Shown here one piece after another: positions 54,490 through 62,774 of a stretch of 64,000 bases of DNA. How positions within the stretch are numbered: the first letter of the stretch is position 1; every line of letters begins with the position of its first letter. Source of the stretch: Bacillota bacterium (GTDB taxonomy: Bacteria > Bacillota > Clostridia > Oscillospirales > Acutalibacteraceae). The position numbers were made by a program, and so were the translations under genes. The notes below the pieces were generated by a model. It saw only the letters and a program-made list of their open reading frames with translations. It was not told where the DNA came from and did no database searches. The stretch covers positions 62,001 through 126,000 of the forward strand of contig JAEZGM010000042.1 of assembly GCA_023416955.1 (NCBI GenBank), given 5' to 3'.

Positions 54490-54695
54490 AACGAAAAGAG
54501 TACCCGCTGACCCCGCCACAGGGAGAACACGCCGCGATTGAGAGCGTGTTTGCAGAAAAGGTCACGGTGAAGACATTCGCGAGCTGGGCGCAGCCCCGCG
54601 TGAACGGGGCACATGAGGAGAGCTCAGGCTCTTAAAAAAGGGTGGCACCGCGAGGATTTCCCCTCGTCCCTTTCATCGGGACGGGGGATTTTTGT
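54490..54695 (+). promoter_or_regulatory. T-box riboswitch leader of the hisS-aspS operon
   Basis: The conserved T-box sequence AGGGTGGCACCGCG lies at 54640-54653, followed by a terminator stem (54661-54670 with 54678-54687, one G-U) and ATTTTTG. Stem I is recognisable: AGAGTA in the 5' half of the specifier loop, the AG-bulge region CAGGGAG, and a distal hairpin AACACGC/GCGTGTT. The helix CCGcTGACC/GGTCACGG closes the specifier loop, whose 3' side reads TGAAGACA. The codon after the conserved GAA is GAC (54572-54574), for aspartate; CAT overlaps it in GACAT. Uncharged tRNA binding would favour the antiterminator and allow hisS and aspS expression. Confidence 0.88.
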
Positions 54696-54753
54696 ATATT
54701 TAAGCCAAGTCTTGTCTTTATAAAAACAAGACTTGAAACAAAGGAGAGATACT

Positions 54754-56046
54754 ATGGAATTCATCAAAGCCCAGAAGGGCACGGTAGACTTACTGCCGGC
54801 ACAAACGGAAAAATGGAGAATCGTAGAGGACGTGATGCGCAGCGAAGCCCAAATTCACGGCTTTGGGGAAATACGCACCCCCGTGTTTGAGGACACGCGG
54901 CTGTTCCAGCGCTCCGTGGGCGAGACCACCGACGTGGTGCAGAAGGAGATGTATACCTTTGACGACAAAGGAAACCGTTCCATTACATTGCGCCCGGAGG
55001 GAACCGCAGGAGCTGTGCGTGCCATGCTGGAGCACGGTCTTTACAATGACGGCCTTCCGCTCAAGCTGTACTACCTGACTTCCTGCTACCGTTACGAAAA
55101 CACACAGGCCGGCCGCCAGCGTGAATTTCACCAGTTCGGCGTGGAGCTGTTCGGCACGGCGGAGCCGGTTGCCGACGCGGAGGTCATCTGCATGGCAAAG
55201 AGTATTTATGACCGGCTCGGCGTACAGAACCTGAAAATCAACCTGAATTCCATCGGCTGCCCCGACTGCCGCGCGAAATATTACGAAGCGCTAAAGGATT
55301 ACTTCCGCCAGTACACCGACAAGCTGTGCGGCACCTGCCGTGACCGTCTGGAGCGCAACCCGATGCGCATTCTCGACTGTAAAAACCCCTCCTGCAAGGA
55401 AGTGGCAAAGGGCGCGCCGCTGATGCCCGAGTATCTGTGCGACGACTGCCGCGAGCACTTTGAAAGCGTACAGGAGTATTTAAAAGCCACCGGTGTGGAG
55501 TACACGCTTGACCCCACACTGGTACGCGGTCTGGATTACTACACCCGCACCGTGTTTGAGTTTGTTTCGGGCGACCTCGGCGCGCAGAACACCATCGGCG
55601 GCGGCGGACGCTACGACGGCCTTGTGGAAGAGCTGGGGGGCCAGCCGATGCCCGCGCTCGGCTTCGGGCTTGGCATGGAGCGCCTGATGCTTGTTCTGGA
55701 AGCGCAAAAGGTCGAGTTCCCCGAACAGGAAACTCCCGACCTGTATATTGCTTCTCTGGGTGAAAACGCGAAGCGCGAAGCGTTCCTGCTGGCGCACCGC
55801 TTACAGGAATATTCCATTTCCGCTGTGTGCGACCTGAACAACCGCGGACTGAAAGCGCAGATGAAATACGCGGATAAAATCGGCGCGAAATACTCCATCG
55901 TTTTGGGCGACAACGAGCTTCTGGCCAAGCGCGCAGATATCAAGGATATGAAAACAGGAGAAAAATCAAGTATTTCGCTCGGCGATGATTTTGTGGAGCA
56001 GTTTGTGATTCTGCAGACCAAAGCTGAAGACGAACTTGCGTTTTAA
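54754..56046 (+). CDS. hisS: Histidyl-tRNA synthetase
   Basis: A 430-residue class II synthetase. Motif 2 is seen in SCYRYENTQAGRQREFHQFG (about residues 107-126), the His-specific GLDYYTRTVFEF near 262, and motif 3 in ALGFGLGMERL near 310. The C-terminal anticodon-binding domain begins near DLYIASLGENA. A cysteine group in the middle (CPDCRAKY, CGTCRDR, CKNPSC, CDDC) looks like a zinc-binding insertion, seen in a number of bacterial HisRS. The start at 54754 has AAAGGAGAG upstream. It is directly downstream of the T-box. Confidence 0.97.
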   Translation: MEFIKAQKGTVDLLPAQTEKWRIVEDVMRSEAQIHGFGEIRTPVFEDTRLFQRSVGETTDVVQKEMYTFDDKGNRSITLRPEGTAGAVRAMLEHGLYNDGLPLKLYYLTSCYRYENTQAGRQREFHQFGVELFGTAEPVADAEVICMAKSIYDRLGVQNLKINLNSIGCPDCRAKYYEALKDYFRQYTDKLCGTCRDRLERNPMRILDCKNPSCKEVAKGAPLMPEYLCDDCREHFESVQEYLKATGVEYTLDPTLVRGLDYYTRTVFEFVSGDLGAQNTIGGGGRYDGLVEELGGQPMPALGFGLGMERLMLVLEAQKVEFPEQETPDLYIASLGENAKREAFLLAHRLQEYSISAVCDLNNRGLKAQMKYADKIGAKYSIVLGDNELLAKRADIKDMKTGEKSSISLGDDFVEQFVILQTKAEDELAF

Positions 56047-56061
56047 TGCGGAGGTGTTTTT

Positions 56062-56985
56062 ATGAATTCATCGATATTGGATCAATTCCGCCTGTCCGTT
56101 ATGGAAAAGCACCTGAATGTTTACGGCGTTAAGGTAGAAACCGCGGACGGGGAAAGCGTCAGCCACCGCTGGCGTTCCGACGACAAAGTGTGCCTGTACT
56201 CCGGCTCGAAAACCTACACCGCGCTTGCCGTGGGTATGTGTGTGGACGACGGCAAGCTGCATTTGACGGACAGGGTGCTGGACTTTTTCCCGGAATACAG
56301 GGAGGTTGCTTCACCGGGCAGCGAGGAAATTACGATCCGCGACCTGCTGCACATGGCTTCCGGCAAACTCGAATTCTGGTTCGGTGAACCGGACTCGGAT
56401 ACGCTGGAGGCAAAAATGGAGGATTGGGCAGAGCTTTTCTTCCGTGTTCCCGTCAAGGGAAAAATCGGCGAAACCTTTTTTTATTCCAACGCCTGCCCCT
56501 ATATGCTCGGCAGAGTAATTGAAAAAATCAGCGGGCAAAACCTGCGCGATTTCCTGCTGCCGCGCCTGTTCATCCCGATGGGGATTCAAAACCCGCAGTG
56601 GCACACCTGCACCGGCGGGCACACGCTCGGCGCAACCGGGCTTTTCCTGACGACGGAGGAATACTCCCGCCTCGGGCTTACCCTGCTCAATCACGGCGTT
56701 TACAACGGACGATGCATTGTGAGCGAAAGTTACCTGACCAGTATAGTCAACGATGTAATCTCCAGCTATATTCCGGGATCTGAGGACGCTGAATGCTGCG
56801 CCGGCTACTGCTACCAGATGTGGCGCTGCTCCTATGAGGGAGCCTACCGCGCCGACGGCATGTACGGTCAGTTCTGCATTGTGATGCCCGACAAACACGC
56901 GGTCGTGACCGTCACCGCCCATGAGGAACGGGCCGTATACGAAATTGTCCGCTCCGTATTTGATGATATTGTTCCTCAATTATAA
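56062..56985 (+). CDS. Beta-lactamase-related serine hydrolase
   Basis: A 307-residue protein of the class C beta-lactamase/esterase fold. The S-x-x-K nucleophile motif is YSGSKTYTA (about residue 53) and the Y-x-N motif is FYSNACPY (about 148); RDLLHMASG near residue 92 is typical of the family. There is no signal peptide, so it is probably cytoplasmic. It sits between hisS and aspS on the same strand, 15 bases after hisS, in a place where these two genes usually adjoin. Its substrate is unknown. Confidence 0.82.
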   Translation: MNSSILDQFRLSVMEKHLNVYGVKVETADGESVSHRWRSDDKVCLYSGSKTYTALAVGMCVDDGKLHLTDRVLDFFPEYREVASPGSEEITIRDLLHMASGKLEFWFGEPDSDTLEAKMEDWAELFFRVPVKGKIGETFFYSNACPYMLGRVIEKISGQNLRDFLLPRLFIPMGIQNPQWHTCTGGHTLGATGLFLTTEEYSRLGLTLLNHGVYNGRCIVSESYLTSIVNDVISSYIPGSEDAECCAGYCYQMWRCSYEGAYRADGMYGQFCIVMPDKHAVVTVTAHEERAVYEIVRSVFDDIVPQL

Positions 56986-57050
56986 TCTGTGTGATTCTAT
57001 GGATTTTCATATTCCAAGTTAGGAAATAAAACTATTTTGGAGGATTTTTT

Positions 57051-58853
57051 ATGGCAGAATTTATGACGGGCATGAAGCGAACCAATTATTGCGGCGAGCT
57101 GCGTGCCGAAGATGCGGGCAAAACCGTTACCCTTTGCGGCTGGGTACAGCGCCAGCGCGATTTGGGCCAGCTGATTTTCATCGACCTGCGCGACCGCACC
57201 GGCATTGTGCAGCTTGCATTTAACGCGGACACCGACCGCGCTATTTTCGACAAAGCCTTTTCCGCGCGCGCCGAATTCGTTCTGGCAGTCACTGGCTCCG
57301 TGCGTGAACGCTCCTCGAAAAACCCAGAACTGCCGACCGGCGACATTGAGATTGAAGTTACCGAGCTGCGCGTTCTGGCAAAGAGTGAAACTCCTCCGTT
57401 TGCCATTGAGGAAAATTCCCCCGTGCAGAAAGAAACCCGCCTGCGCTACCGTTTTCTCGACCTGCGCCGGCCGGATATGCAGCGCACAATCACCGCGCGG
57501 CACCGTCTGGTGAAGGTTGCACACGACTTCTTTGACGAAAATAATTTTTTGGAAATAGAAACGCCGGATTTGATTAAATCCACCCCGGAGGGCGCGCGCG
57601 ACTATCTGGTGCCCAGCCGTGTGTTCCCCGGCGAGTTTTTCGCCCTGCCGCAAAGTCCGCAGCTTTACAAGCAGCTGCTGATGGTTTCCGGCTTTGACCG
57701 TTATATGCAGATTGCCCGCTGTTTCCGTGACGAAGACCTGCGCGCCGACCGCCAGCCGGAATTTACCCAGATCGACTTTGAAATGTCCTTCGTGGAGCAG
57801 GAGGACGTTATGGCCATCGGCGAGGGCTTTATCCGCACCGCGTACAAAAAGATGCTGGACGTGGACATTCCGACACCGCTGCCGCGCCTGACTTGGGAGG
57901 AAGCCATGAACCGCTTTGGCTCCGACAAGCCGGACCTGCGCTTCGGGCTGGAGCTGAGCGACATAAGCGGCGACCTGAAGACCACCGAATTCCGTGTGTT
58001 CAAAGGTGCGATTGAAGCCGGCGGCAGTGTGCGCGGCATCAATTTAAAGGGACTTGCCGACCAGCTGAGCCGCAAAGAAATCGACAAGCTGGGCGAATGG
58101 ATCAAAACCTACGGTGCAAAGGGTCTTGCGTGGACGCGCCTGGCCGAATCCGGCGAAACCTCCTCGTATGAAAAATTCCTGAGCGCAGAGGAAGCCGCCG
58201 CCGTGCGCAAAACGCTGGGCGCGGAAACCGGGGATGTGTTATTCCTGGTAGCAAGCGACGAAAACAGCATCGTTTACGCTTCGCTGGGCGCGCTGCGCTG
58301 CAACCTGGCGCGTAAATTCGGGCTGATTGATAAGTCCAAGCCGAAACTTCTGTGGGTCACCGACTTCCCCATGTTCGAGTACAGCAAGGAAGAGGGCCGC
58401 TGGATGGCAATGCACCATCCGTTCACCATGCCCAACCCGGAGGATCTTGACAGGCTGGAAAGTGACCCCGGCTCCGTGCGCTCCATTGCCTACGATATGG
58501 TCATCAATGGCTACGAAGCGGGCGGCGGAAGTATCCGTATTCATGATACGCAATTGCAGGAGCGTATGCTGGAAGCGCTTGGCATTTCCCCGGAACAGGC
58601 GCAGGAGCGCTTCGGCTTCCTGCTGAACGCCCTGAAATTCGGCGCTCCGCCGCACGGCGGCATGGCGTGGGGGCTGGAACGCCTGGTCATGGTGCTGCTG
58701 GACATCGACGATATGCGCGATGTAATCGCTTTCCCGAAGGTGGCGTCCTCCGCCGACCTGATGAGCGACGCGCCGACGAATGTTTTGACGCAGCAGCTGA
58801 CTGAACTGGGCATTTCCATTCTGCCGAAAGCAGAATCCAAAGCAACCGAATAA
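57051..58853 (+). CDS. aspS: Aspartyl-tRNA synthetase
   Basis: A 600-residue bacterial-type class II synthetase: an N-terminal OB fold binding the anticodon (GWVQRQRDLGQLIFIDLRDRTG), the catalytic core with motif 2 in CFRDEDLRADRQPEFTQID, the GAD insertion domain, and motif 3 in GGMAWGLERLVMVLL. GGAGG lies 7 bases before the ATG. A terminator follows 8 bases after the stop. It is the last gene of the T-box-controlled operon. Confidence 0.97.
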   Translation: MAEFMTGMKRTNYCGELRAEDAGKTVTLCGWVQRQRDLGQLIFIDLRDRTGIVQLAFNADTDRAIFDKAFSARAEFVLAVTGSVRERSSKNPELPTGDIEIEVTELRVLAKSETPPFAIEENSPVQKETRLRYRFLDLRRPDMQRTITARHRLVKVAHDFFDENNFLEIETPDLIKSTPEGARDYLVPSRVFPGEFFALPQSPQLYKQLLMVSGFDRYMQIARCFRDEDLRADRQPEFTQIDFEMSFVEQEDVMAIGEGFIRTAYKKMLDVDIPTPLPRLTWEEAMNRFGSDKPDLRFGLELSDISGDLKTTEFRVFKGAIEAGGSVRGINLKGLADQLSRKEIDKLGEWIKTYGAKGLAWTRLAESGETSSYEKFLSAEEAAAVRKTLGAETGDVLFLVASDENSIVYASLGALRCNLARKFGLIDKSKPKLLWVTDFPMFEYSKEEGRWMAMHHPFTMPNPEDLDRLESDPGSVRSIAYDMVINGYEAGGGSIRIHDTQLQERMLEALGISPEQAQERFGFLLNALKFGAPPHGGMAWGLERLVMVLLDIDDMRDVIAFPKVASSADLMSDAPTNVLTQQLTELGISILPKAESKATE

Positions 58854-58861
58854 ACGAAGCG

Positions 58862-58895
58862 ATGGGGCTTCCCTTTTTGGGCAAGTCCCATTTTT
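58862..58895 (+). terminator. Terminator after aspS
   Basis: A 9-bp stem with one G-U pair (58862-58870 with 58883-58891, and an inner CCC/GGG step) followed by TTTTT. It ends the hisS-aspS transcript. The region 58896-59121 is non-coding and holds two partial motifs that resemble the start of the repeat downstream. Confidence 0.75.
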
Positions 58896-59121
58896 GGTGC
58901 AAAAACTGCCTGCGATTTTCGGAACACGGCAGTACATTTACTTTTTCACGGCAAAGCAATCCAAATTTATTGTTATGAAAGCAATATAAAATCTAAAAGA
59001 GCTTCCGTCCTTCCACCCATGAAAATCACAAAGCCGACAGCAAATATCCCCGGGGATATTCGTTGGAGTGGGGGAGCGCCGTTCCCACGTTCATAAAAAC
59101 CACAGAGCCAACTCCAGCACC

Positions 59122-59308
59122 GTCAATGAAAACCACAAGGTGCGCCAGTACCCAACAGCCTAATGGGGATACCTTGGGAGTGCAGGGGGGATTTATGGAA
59201 CCCTCCCTTGGCCTTTCAAATCCCCCGGTGTGCACTCCGTGCACACTGCGGTCTTTTGCGTACTTTCGGCCGCATCCGAAAGTACGGGCCCGCTCGGCCT
59301 GAGGGCAA
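59122..59308 (+). repeat. Structured intergenic repeat, copy 2
   Basis: The second direct copy of the element at 46501-46670, here 187 bp. The 10-bp stem is kept as GTACTTTCGG with CCGAAAGTAC (59260-59269 with 59276-59285); relative to copy 1 the terminal A-T pair has become G-C, that is, both sides changed together. The GGGGGATTT/AAATCCCCC arm is also kept. This copy has an additional hairpin, GTGTGCAC with GTGCACAC, at 59228-59246. No reading frame is conserved. Confidence 0.75.
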
Positions 59309-59481
59309 ACCCAATCATTTCTTAAATCCAAAGTTGGAACTTTAGAAATCCTCTCCGTTCTTTACTTCAAAACGAAAAAATCCAAATGCTGCCGCTCTTG
59401 ATTTTCAAAAGCATTTGCTTGAATAATTGCTTGGTTATTGATATACTGAAATATAAATTGAAATGACGGGAGGTGCACCGC

Positions 59482-60141
59482 GTGGCAGACATAAAGATCA
59501 ATTACCAGAAACAGCTGGATACCCTCATTGACGGACTGGGCGGCGAAACCCCCACCCTGTTTTTGCACGCCTGCTGCGCGCCTTGCAGCAGCTATGTGCT
59601 GGAGTACCTCTCTAATTATTTTAAAATTACGCTGTTTTATTATAATCCAAATATTTTTCCGGAGGAGGAATACCGCCGCCGTACGGAGGAAGTGCAACGG
59701 CTGATCTCCGAACTTCCGGTCAAAAACGAAGTACGTTTTCTGGAAGGCAAATACGATCCGGAAACCTTTTTCAGCCTTGCGAAAGGGCACGAGGCGGAAC
59801 AGGAGGGCGGGGCGCGCTGCATGCTCTGCTATGAGCTACGCCTGCGTGAAGCCGCGCTCGCCGCAAAAACCGGCGGCTTTGACTATTTCACCACCACGCT
59901 TTCCATCAGCCCGTATAAAAATGCGCAGAAGCTCAATGAAATTGGCGCGGCGCTGGAAAAAGAATACAGCGTAAAATACTTATATTCCGATTTTAAAAAG
60001 AAGAACGGGTACCGCCGTTCCGTCGCGCTCTCCAACGAATACAGCCTTTACCGGCAGGATTATTGCGGCTGCGTTTATTCCAAGGCAGCCCGTGAACGAT
60101 TTGAGCAGGGGAAAGCCACCGATTTATCCGGTCCCCATTGA
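59482..60141 (+). CDS. queH: Epoxyqueuosine reductase QueH
   Basis: A 219-residue DUF208/QueH protein that performs the last step of queuosine synthesis in tRNA. The conserved cysteine pairs are seen in HACCAPCSSYVLEYL (about residues 28-42) and again in CMLCYELR and YCGCVY, which hold iron-sulfur and metal sites. FYYNPNIFPEEEY and TTTLSISPYKN are family motifs. The start is GTG at 59482, with GGGAGG 8 bases upstream. It follows the structured repeat and precedes an MFS transporter gene. Confidence 0.92.
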   Translation: MADIKINYQKQLDTLIDGLGGETPTLFLHACCAPCSSYVLEYLSNYFKITLFYYNPNIFPEEEYRRRTEEVQRLISELPVKNEVRFLEGKYDPETFFSLAKGHEAEQEGGARCMLCYELRLREAALAAKTGGFDYFTTTLSISPYKNAQKLNEIGAALEKEYSVKYLYSDFKKKNGYRRSVALSNEYSLYRQDYCGCVYSKAARERFEQGKATDLSGPH

Positions 60142-60191
60142 TGCCCCAAACAGAAACTTGACAATTTCATATTCTGTTTGGAGGTATTCAT

Positions 60192-61367
60192 TTGCATACC
60201 CGAAACATTCGCCTGTTTTACGCAATTACGTTTTTACAGGGTATGGTTTTTTATGCCCCCATCGCGACGCTGTACCGCGAAGCGCGGGGTATCAATATTT
60301 TTCAGCTGACATTGATTGAGAGCGTTTCCCTCGTTGTCTGCCTCTTATTGGAGATTCCCTGGGGCTTCGTCGCCGACCGAATCGGCTACCGAAAAACGCT
60401 TTTAATCTGCAACATCCTTTATTTTGTTTCCAAAATTGTATTCTGGCAGGCGCACGGATTTTCCGCGTTTCTGGCGGAACGGCTGATTCTTTCCGTAGTC
60501 ATCAGCGGCCTTTCCGGCTGTGACAGCGCGTTTCTTTACCTTTCCTGCGGGGAGGACGAAAAGCAGTCGCAGAAGGTATTCGGGATGTACGGTGCCATGG
60601 GCACGGCGGGTATTTTGCTGGCCGTCGCGGTCACCCCGCTTCTTTTACGCTACGGCGATTCGTATACGGCGCTGTTTACCTTATTCCCTTACGCAGCAGG
60701 CGCCGTGCTGACCGTGTTTTTAACCGATGTCTGGAAACCGGTTGAAAACCCGATTCCTTTTCGGCAGCAAATCCGCGCGCTGGCAAAGGGTCTTAAAAAT
60801 GACACCCGCTTTCTGCCTTTCCTGCTTTCGGCGGCGCTGTTCAGCCAGTGCCATCAGACCATTGTTACGTTTTTAAACCAGCTCCAATACCGGCGCAGCG
60901 GGATTTCAACCGCATCCATGGGCGCGCTCTATATTCTCATCACCGTGGCGGGGCTCAGCGCGGCGCGGGCGCACAGGCTGACCCAACGGCTCGGGAATTT
61001 AAAATCCGTGCTGCTGTTGCTGCTTGTTGGGGGCATTTCCTGCGTTTTGCTGTATTTCACAGCGAATCCGGTTCTTTCGGTCACGGGATTGCTGCTGCTT
61101 CATGTGGCCTTTTCGCTGTTTACCCCGGTACAGATGGAACTGGAAAACCGCCGTGTGCAGGGCAGCAACCGCGCCACAATCCTTTCCGTCTATTCCATCA
61201 TCGGCGAATCCGTTGCCGCTGCCACCAACCTTGCGTTCGGAAAAACAGCGGATTCCGGCGTGGCAAACGCGATGCTGCTCGGTGCGGCTTTCTGCGCGGC
61301 TGCGCTGATTCTATTTATTCTGTGGCGCTTTTGGGAGCGAAGGTTTTTCGTGCAGCCCACAGAGTAG
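60192..61367 (+). CDS. MFS transporter
   Basis: A 391-residue membrane protein with about 12 hydrophobic segments. The cytoplasmic loop motif between helices 2 and 3 is GFVADRIGYRKT (about residue 58), typical of drug-type MFS carriers. The start codon is TTG with TTTGGAGG upstream. The substrate cannot be inferred; the surrounding genes (QueH, GNAT, MazG-like) do not point to a pathway. Confidence 0.87.
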   Translation: MHTRNIRLFYAITFLQGMVFYAPIATLYREARGINIFQLTLIESVSLVVCLLLEIPWGFVADRIGYRKTLLICNILYFVSKIVFWQAHGFSAFLAERLILSVVISGLSGCDSAFLYLSCGEDEKQSQKVFGMYGAMGTAGILLAVAVTPLLLRYGDSYTALFTLFPYAAGAVLTVFLTDVWKPVENPIPFRQQIRALAKGLKNDTRFLPFLLSAALFSQCHQTIVTFLNQLQYRRSGISTASMGALYILITVAGLSAARAHRLTQRLGNLKSVLLLLLVGGISCVLLYFTANPVLSVTGLLLLHVAFSLFTPVQMELENRRVQGSNRATILSVYSIIGESVAAATNLAFGKTADSGVANAMLLGAAFCAAALILFILWRFWERRFFVQPTE

Positions 61368-61399
61368 CCCTATCCTGCAAGATATGGAGCTGATCTGAA

Positions 61400-61837
61400 A
61401 TGTACGTCAGAAAAATAATGGAACATGAGCTGGCGCAGCTTTTACAGCTTTACACGCAGCTTCACGACAACCCGCTACCGGAAGACGATGCTTCCGTTCC
61501 GGCACTCTGGCAGCGGATATTGAACGACCCTGACCAGAGCATTCTGGTCGCGGTGGAGGACGGGCAAATTGTTTCCTCCTGTGTGCTGCTCATCGTGCCG
61601 AATCTGACACATAACCAGCGTCCGTATGGACTGATCGAAAATGTAGTGACCGGCAGAGCGTACCGCAAACGAGGGTACGCCTCTGCTGTACTGCAACACG
61701 CAAAGGAGCAGGCCATGCGGCAGGGCTGCTACAAGCTGATGCTGCTTACCGGCGCAAAAGACGCCGCCACGCTGAACTTCTATCGCCGCGCAGGTTATCG
61801 CTCATCGGACAAAACAGGATTTGTGCAGTGGCTGTAA
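61400..61837 (+). CDS. GNAT family N-acetyltransferase
   Basis: A 145-residue acetyl-CoA-dependent transferase. The CoA-binding motif A is VTGRAYRKRGYASAVLQHA (about residues 88-106), and the C-terminal AATLNFYRRAGYR is motif B. The acceptor is unknown. It starts 32 bases after the MFS gene on the same strand. Confidence 0.85.
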   Translation: MYVRKIMEHELAQLLQLYTQLHDNPLPEDDASVPALWQRILNDPDQSILVAVEDGQIVSSCVLLIVPNLTHNQRPYGLIENVVTGRAYRKRGYASAVLQHAKEQAMRQGCYKLMLLTGAKDAATLNFYRRAGYRSSDKTGFVQWL

Positions 61838-61873
61838 GCCACGCGCCGATTCACCGAAAAAAGGAGTTTTACA

Positions 61874-62236
61874 ATGCCGGAAATTCATGATACAGAAAGC
61901 AGCTCACACGAAAGAATTTACAATAAGCTGGTACGTGACCGGATTCCTGAAATCATCCAATCACAGGGCGAAGCCCCGGTTACCCGTATCCTTTCCGACG
62001 GCGAGTACCTCGCCTGCCTAAACAGAAAGCTGCGGGAGGAAACAGAAGAATACCTGAACGATAACAATATTGAGGAACTTTGTGATGTTCTAGAGGTTAT
62101 TTCCGCGTTGTACGCGGCGCTTGGATATTCAGCACAGGACACCGAACAGATACGGGCGACAAAGGCCGAGAAAAACGGTGCTTTTAGCAACAGAATATTT
62201 TTGGAAAAAGTCATTACTGAAAGCGGCAGGCGGTAA
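61874..62236 (+). CDS. MazG-like nucleotide pyrophosphohydrolase
   Basis: A 120-residue all-alpha NTP-PPase superfamily protein. It has YNKLVRDRIPEII (about residues 15-27) and the metal-binding E-x-x-E and E-x-x-D patterns in LREETEEYLND and IEELCDVLEVISALY. Such proteins are similar to phosphoribosyl-ATP pyrophosphohydrolase but act as house-cleaning NTPases. AAAGGAG precedes the ATG. Confidence 0.82.
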   Translation: MPEIHDTESSSHERIYNKLVRDRIPEIIQSQGEAPVTRILSDGEYLACLNRKLREETEEYLNDNNIEELCDVLEVISALYAALGYSAQDTEQIRATKAEKNGAFSNRIFLEKVITESGRR

Positions 62237-62355
62237 TTCCCTGTTTTTATTCTATGATTCGTTTGCTGTAGATGGATTGTTTACTTACCGTATGCCACAT
62301 GATAAAATAGGTTATACAAACCCACTTTGAATATTTGAGTAACGGATGTGGAACC

Positions 62356-62772
62356 ATGAAAAAGGATAAAGATAAAAAGAAAAAACGCGCGAAAAAAGGG
62401 CAGGCAGGCGGGGCGGGTTCTTCACCGGAGCCACTGACTCTGCCGGAGCCGGCATCAGTCGAAGGGGAATCCCCTCTGGCTGACGCCTTTGCCCTTGTGG
62501 GCGGAAAGTGGAAGCTGCGCATCCTCTGGGTGCTTCGCGGCGGCGAAGGGCGGCGTTACGGGGCCATTAAGCAGCAGATTTCCGGTATTACCGATATGAT
62601 GCTGAGCCAGAGCCTGCGCGAGCTGACCGCGGACGGGCTTACAGAGCGCCGCGCATTTCAGGAAATTCCGCCTAAGGTAGAATACTGCATCACGCCGGTG
62701 GGCGCGGAGCTTGTGCCCGCTATTGAACAGATTCGTGCTTGGGCGGCAAAACACGCTGTAAAGGAGAATTGA
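62356..62772 (+). CDS. HxlR family winged-helix regulator
   Basis: A 138-residue protein. The HxlR domain covers about residues 40-135: GGKWKLRILWVLRGGEGRRYG and ITDMMLSQSLRELTADGLTERR with the recognition helix. The N-terminal 35 residues are an unusual extension rich in Lys (KKDKDKKKKRAKKG) and then Pro/Ser. The start is placed at ATG 62356; the frame reaches 62335 via TTG. It ends 2 bases before the aldo/keto reductase start, so it probably regulates that gene. Confidence 0.85.
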   Translation: MKKDKDKKKKRAKKGQAGGAGSSPEPLTLPEPASVEGESPLADAFALVGGKWKLRILWVLRGGEGRRYGAIKQQISGITDMMLSQSLRELTADGLTERRAFQEIPPKVEYCITPVGAELVPAIEQIRAWAAKHAVKEN

Positions 62773-62774
62773 TT

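Noticed and set aside
54563..54565. CAC as the histidine specifier of the T-box
   Set aside because: These bases pair in the helix GGTCACGG with CCGcTGACC and so do not lie in the specifier loop; GAC at 54572-54574 is in the right place after GAA.
59063..59302. A 79-codon frame, and overlapping frames, inside the structured repeat
   Set aside because: The frame is not kept in the other copy at 46501-46670, whereas hairpins are; a non-coding repeat explains it better.
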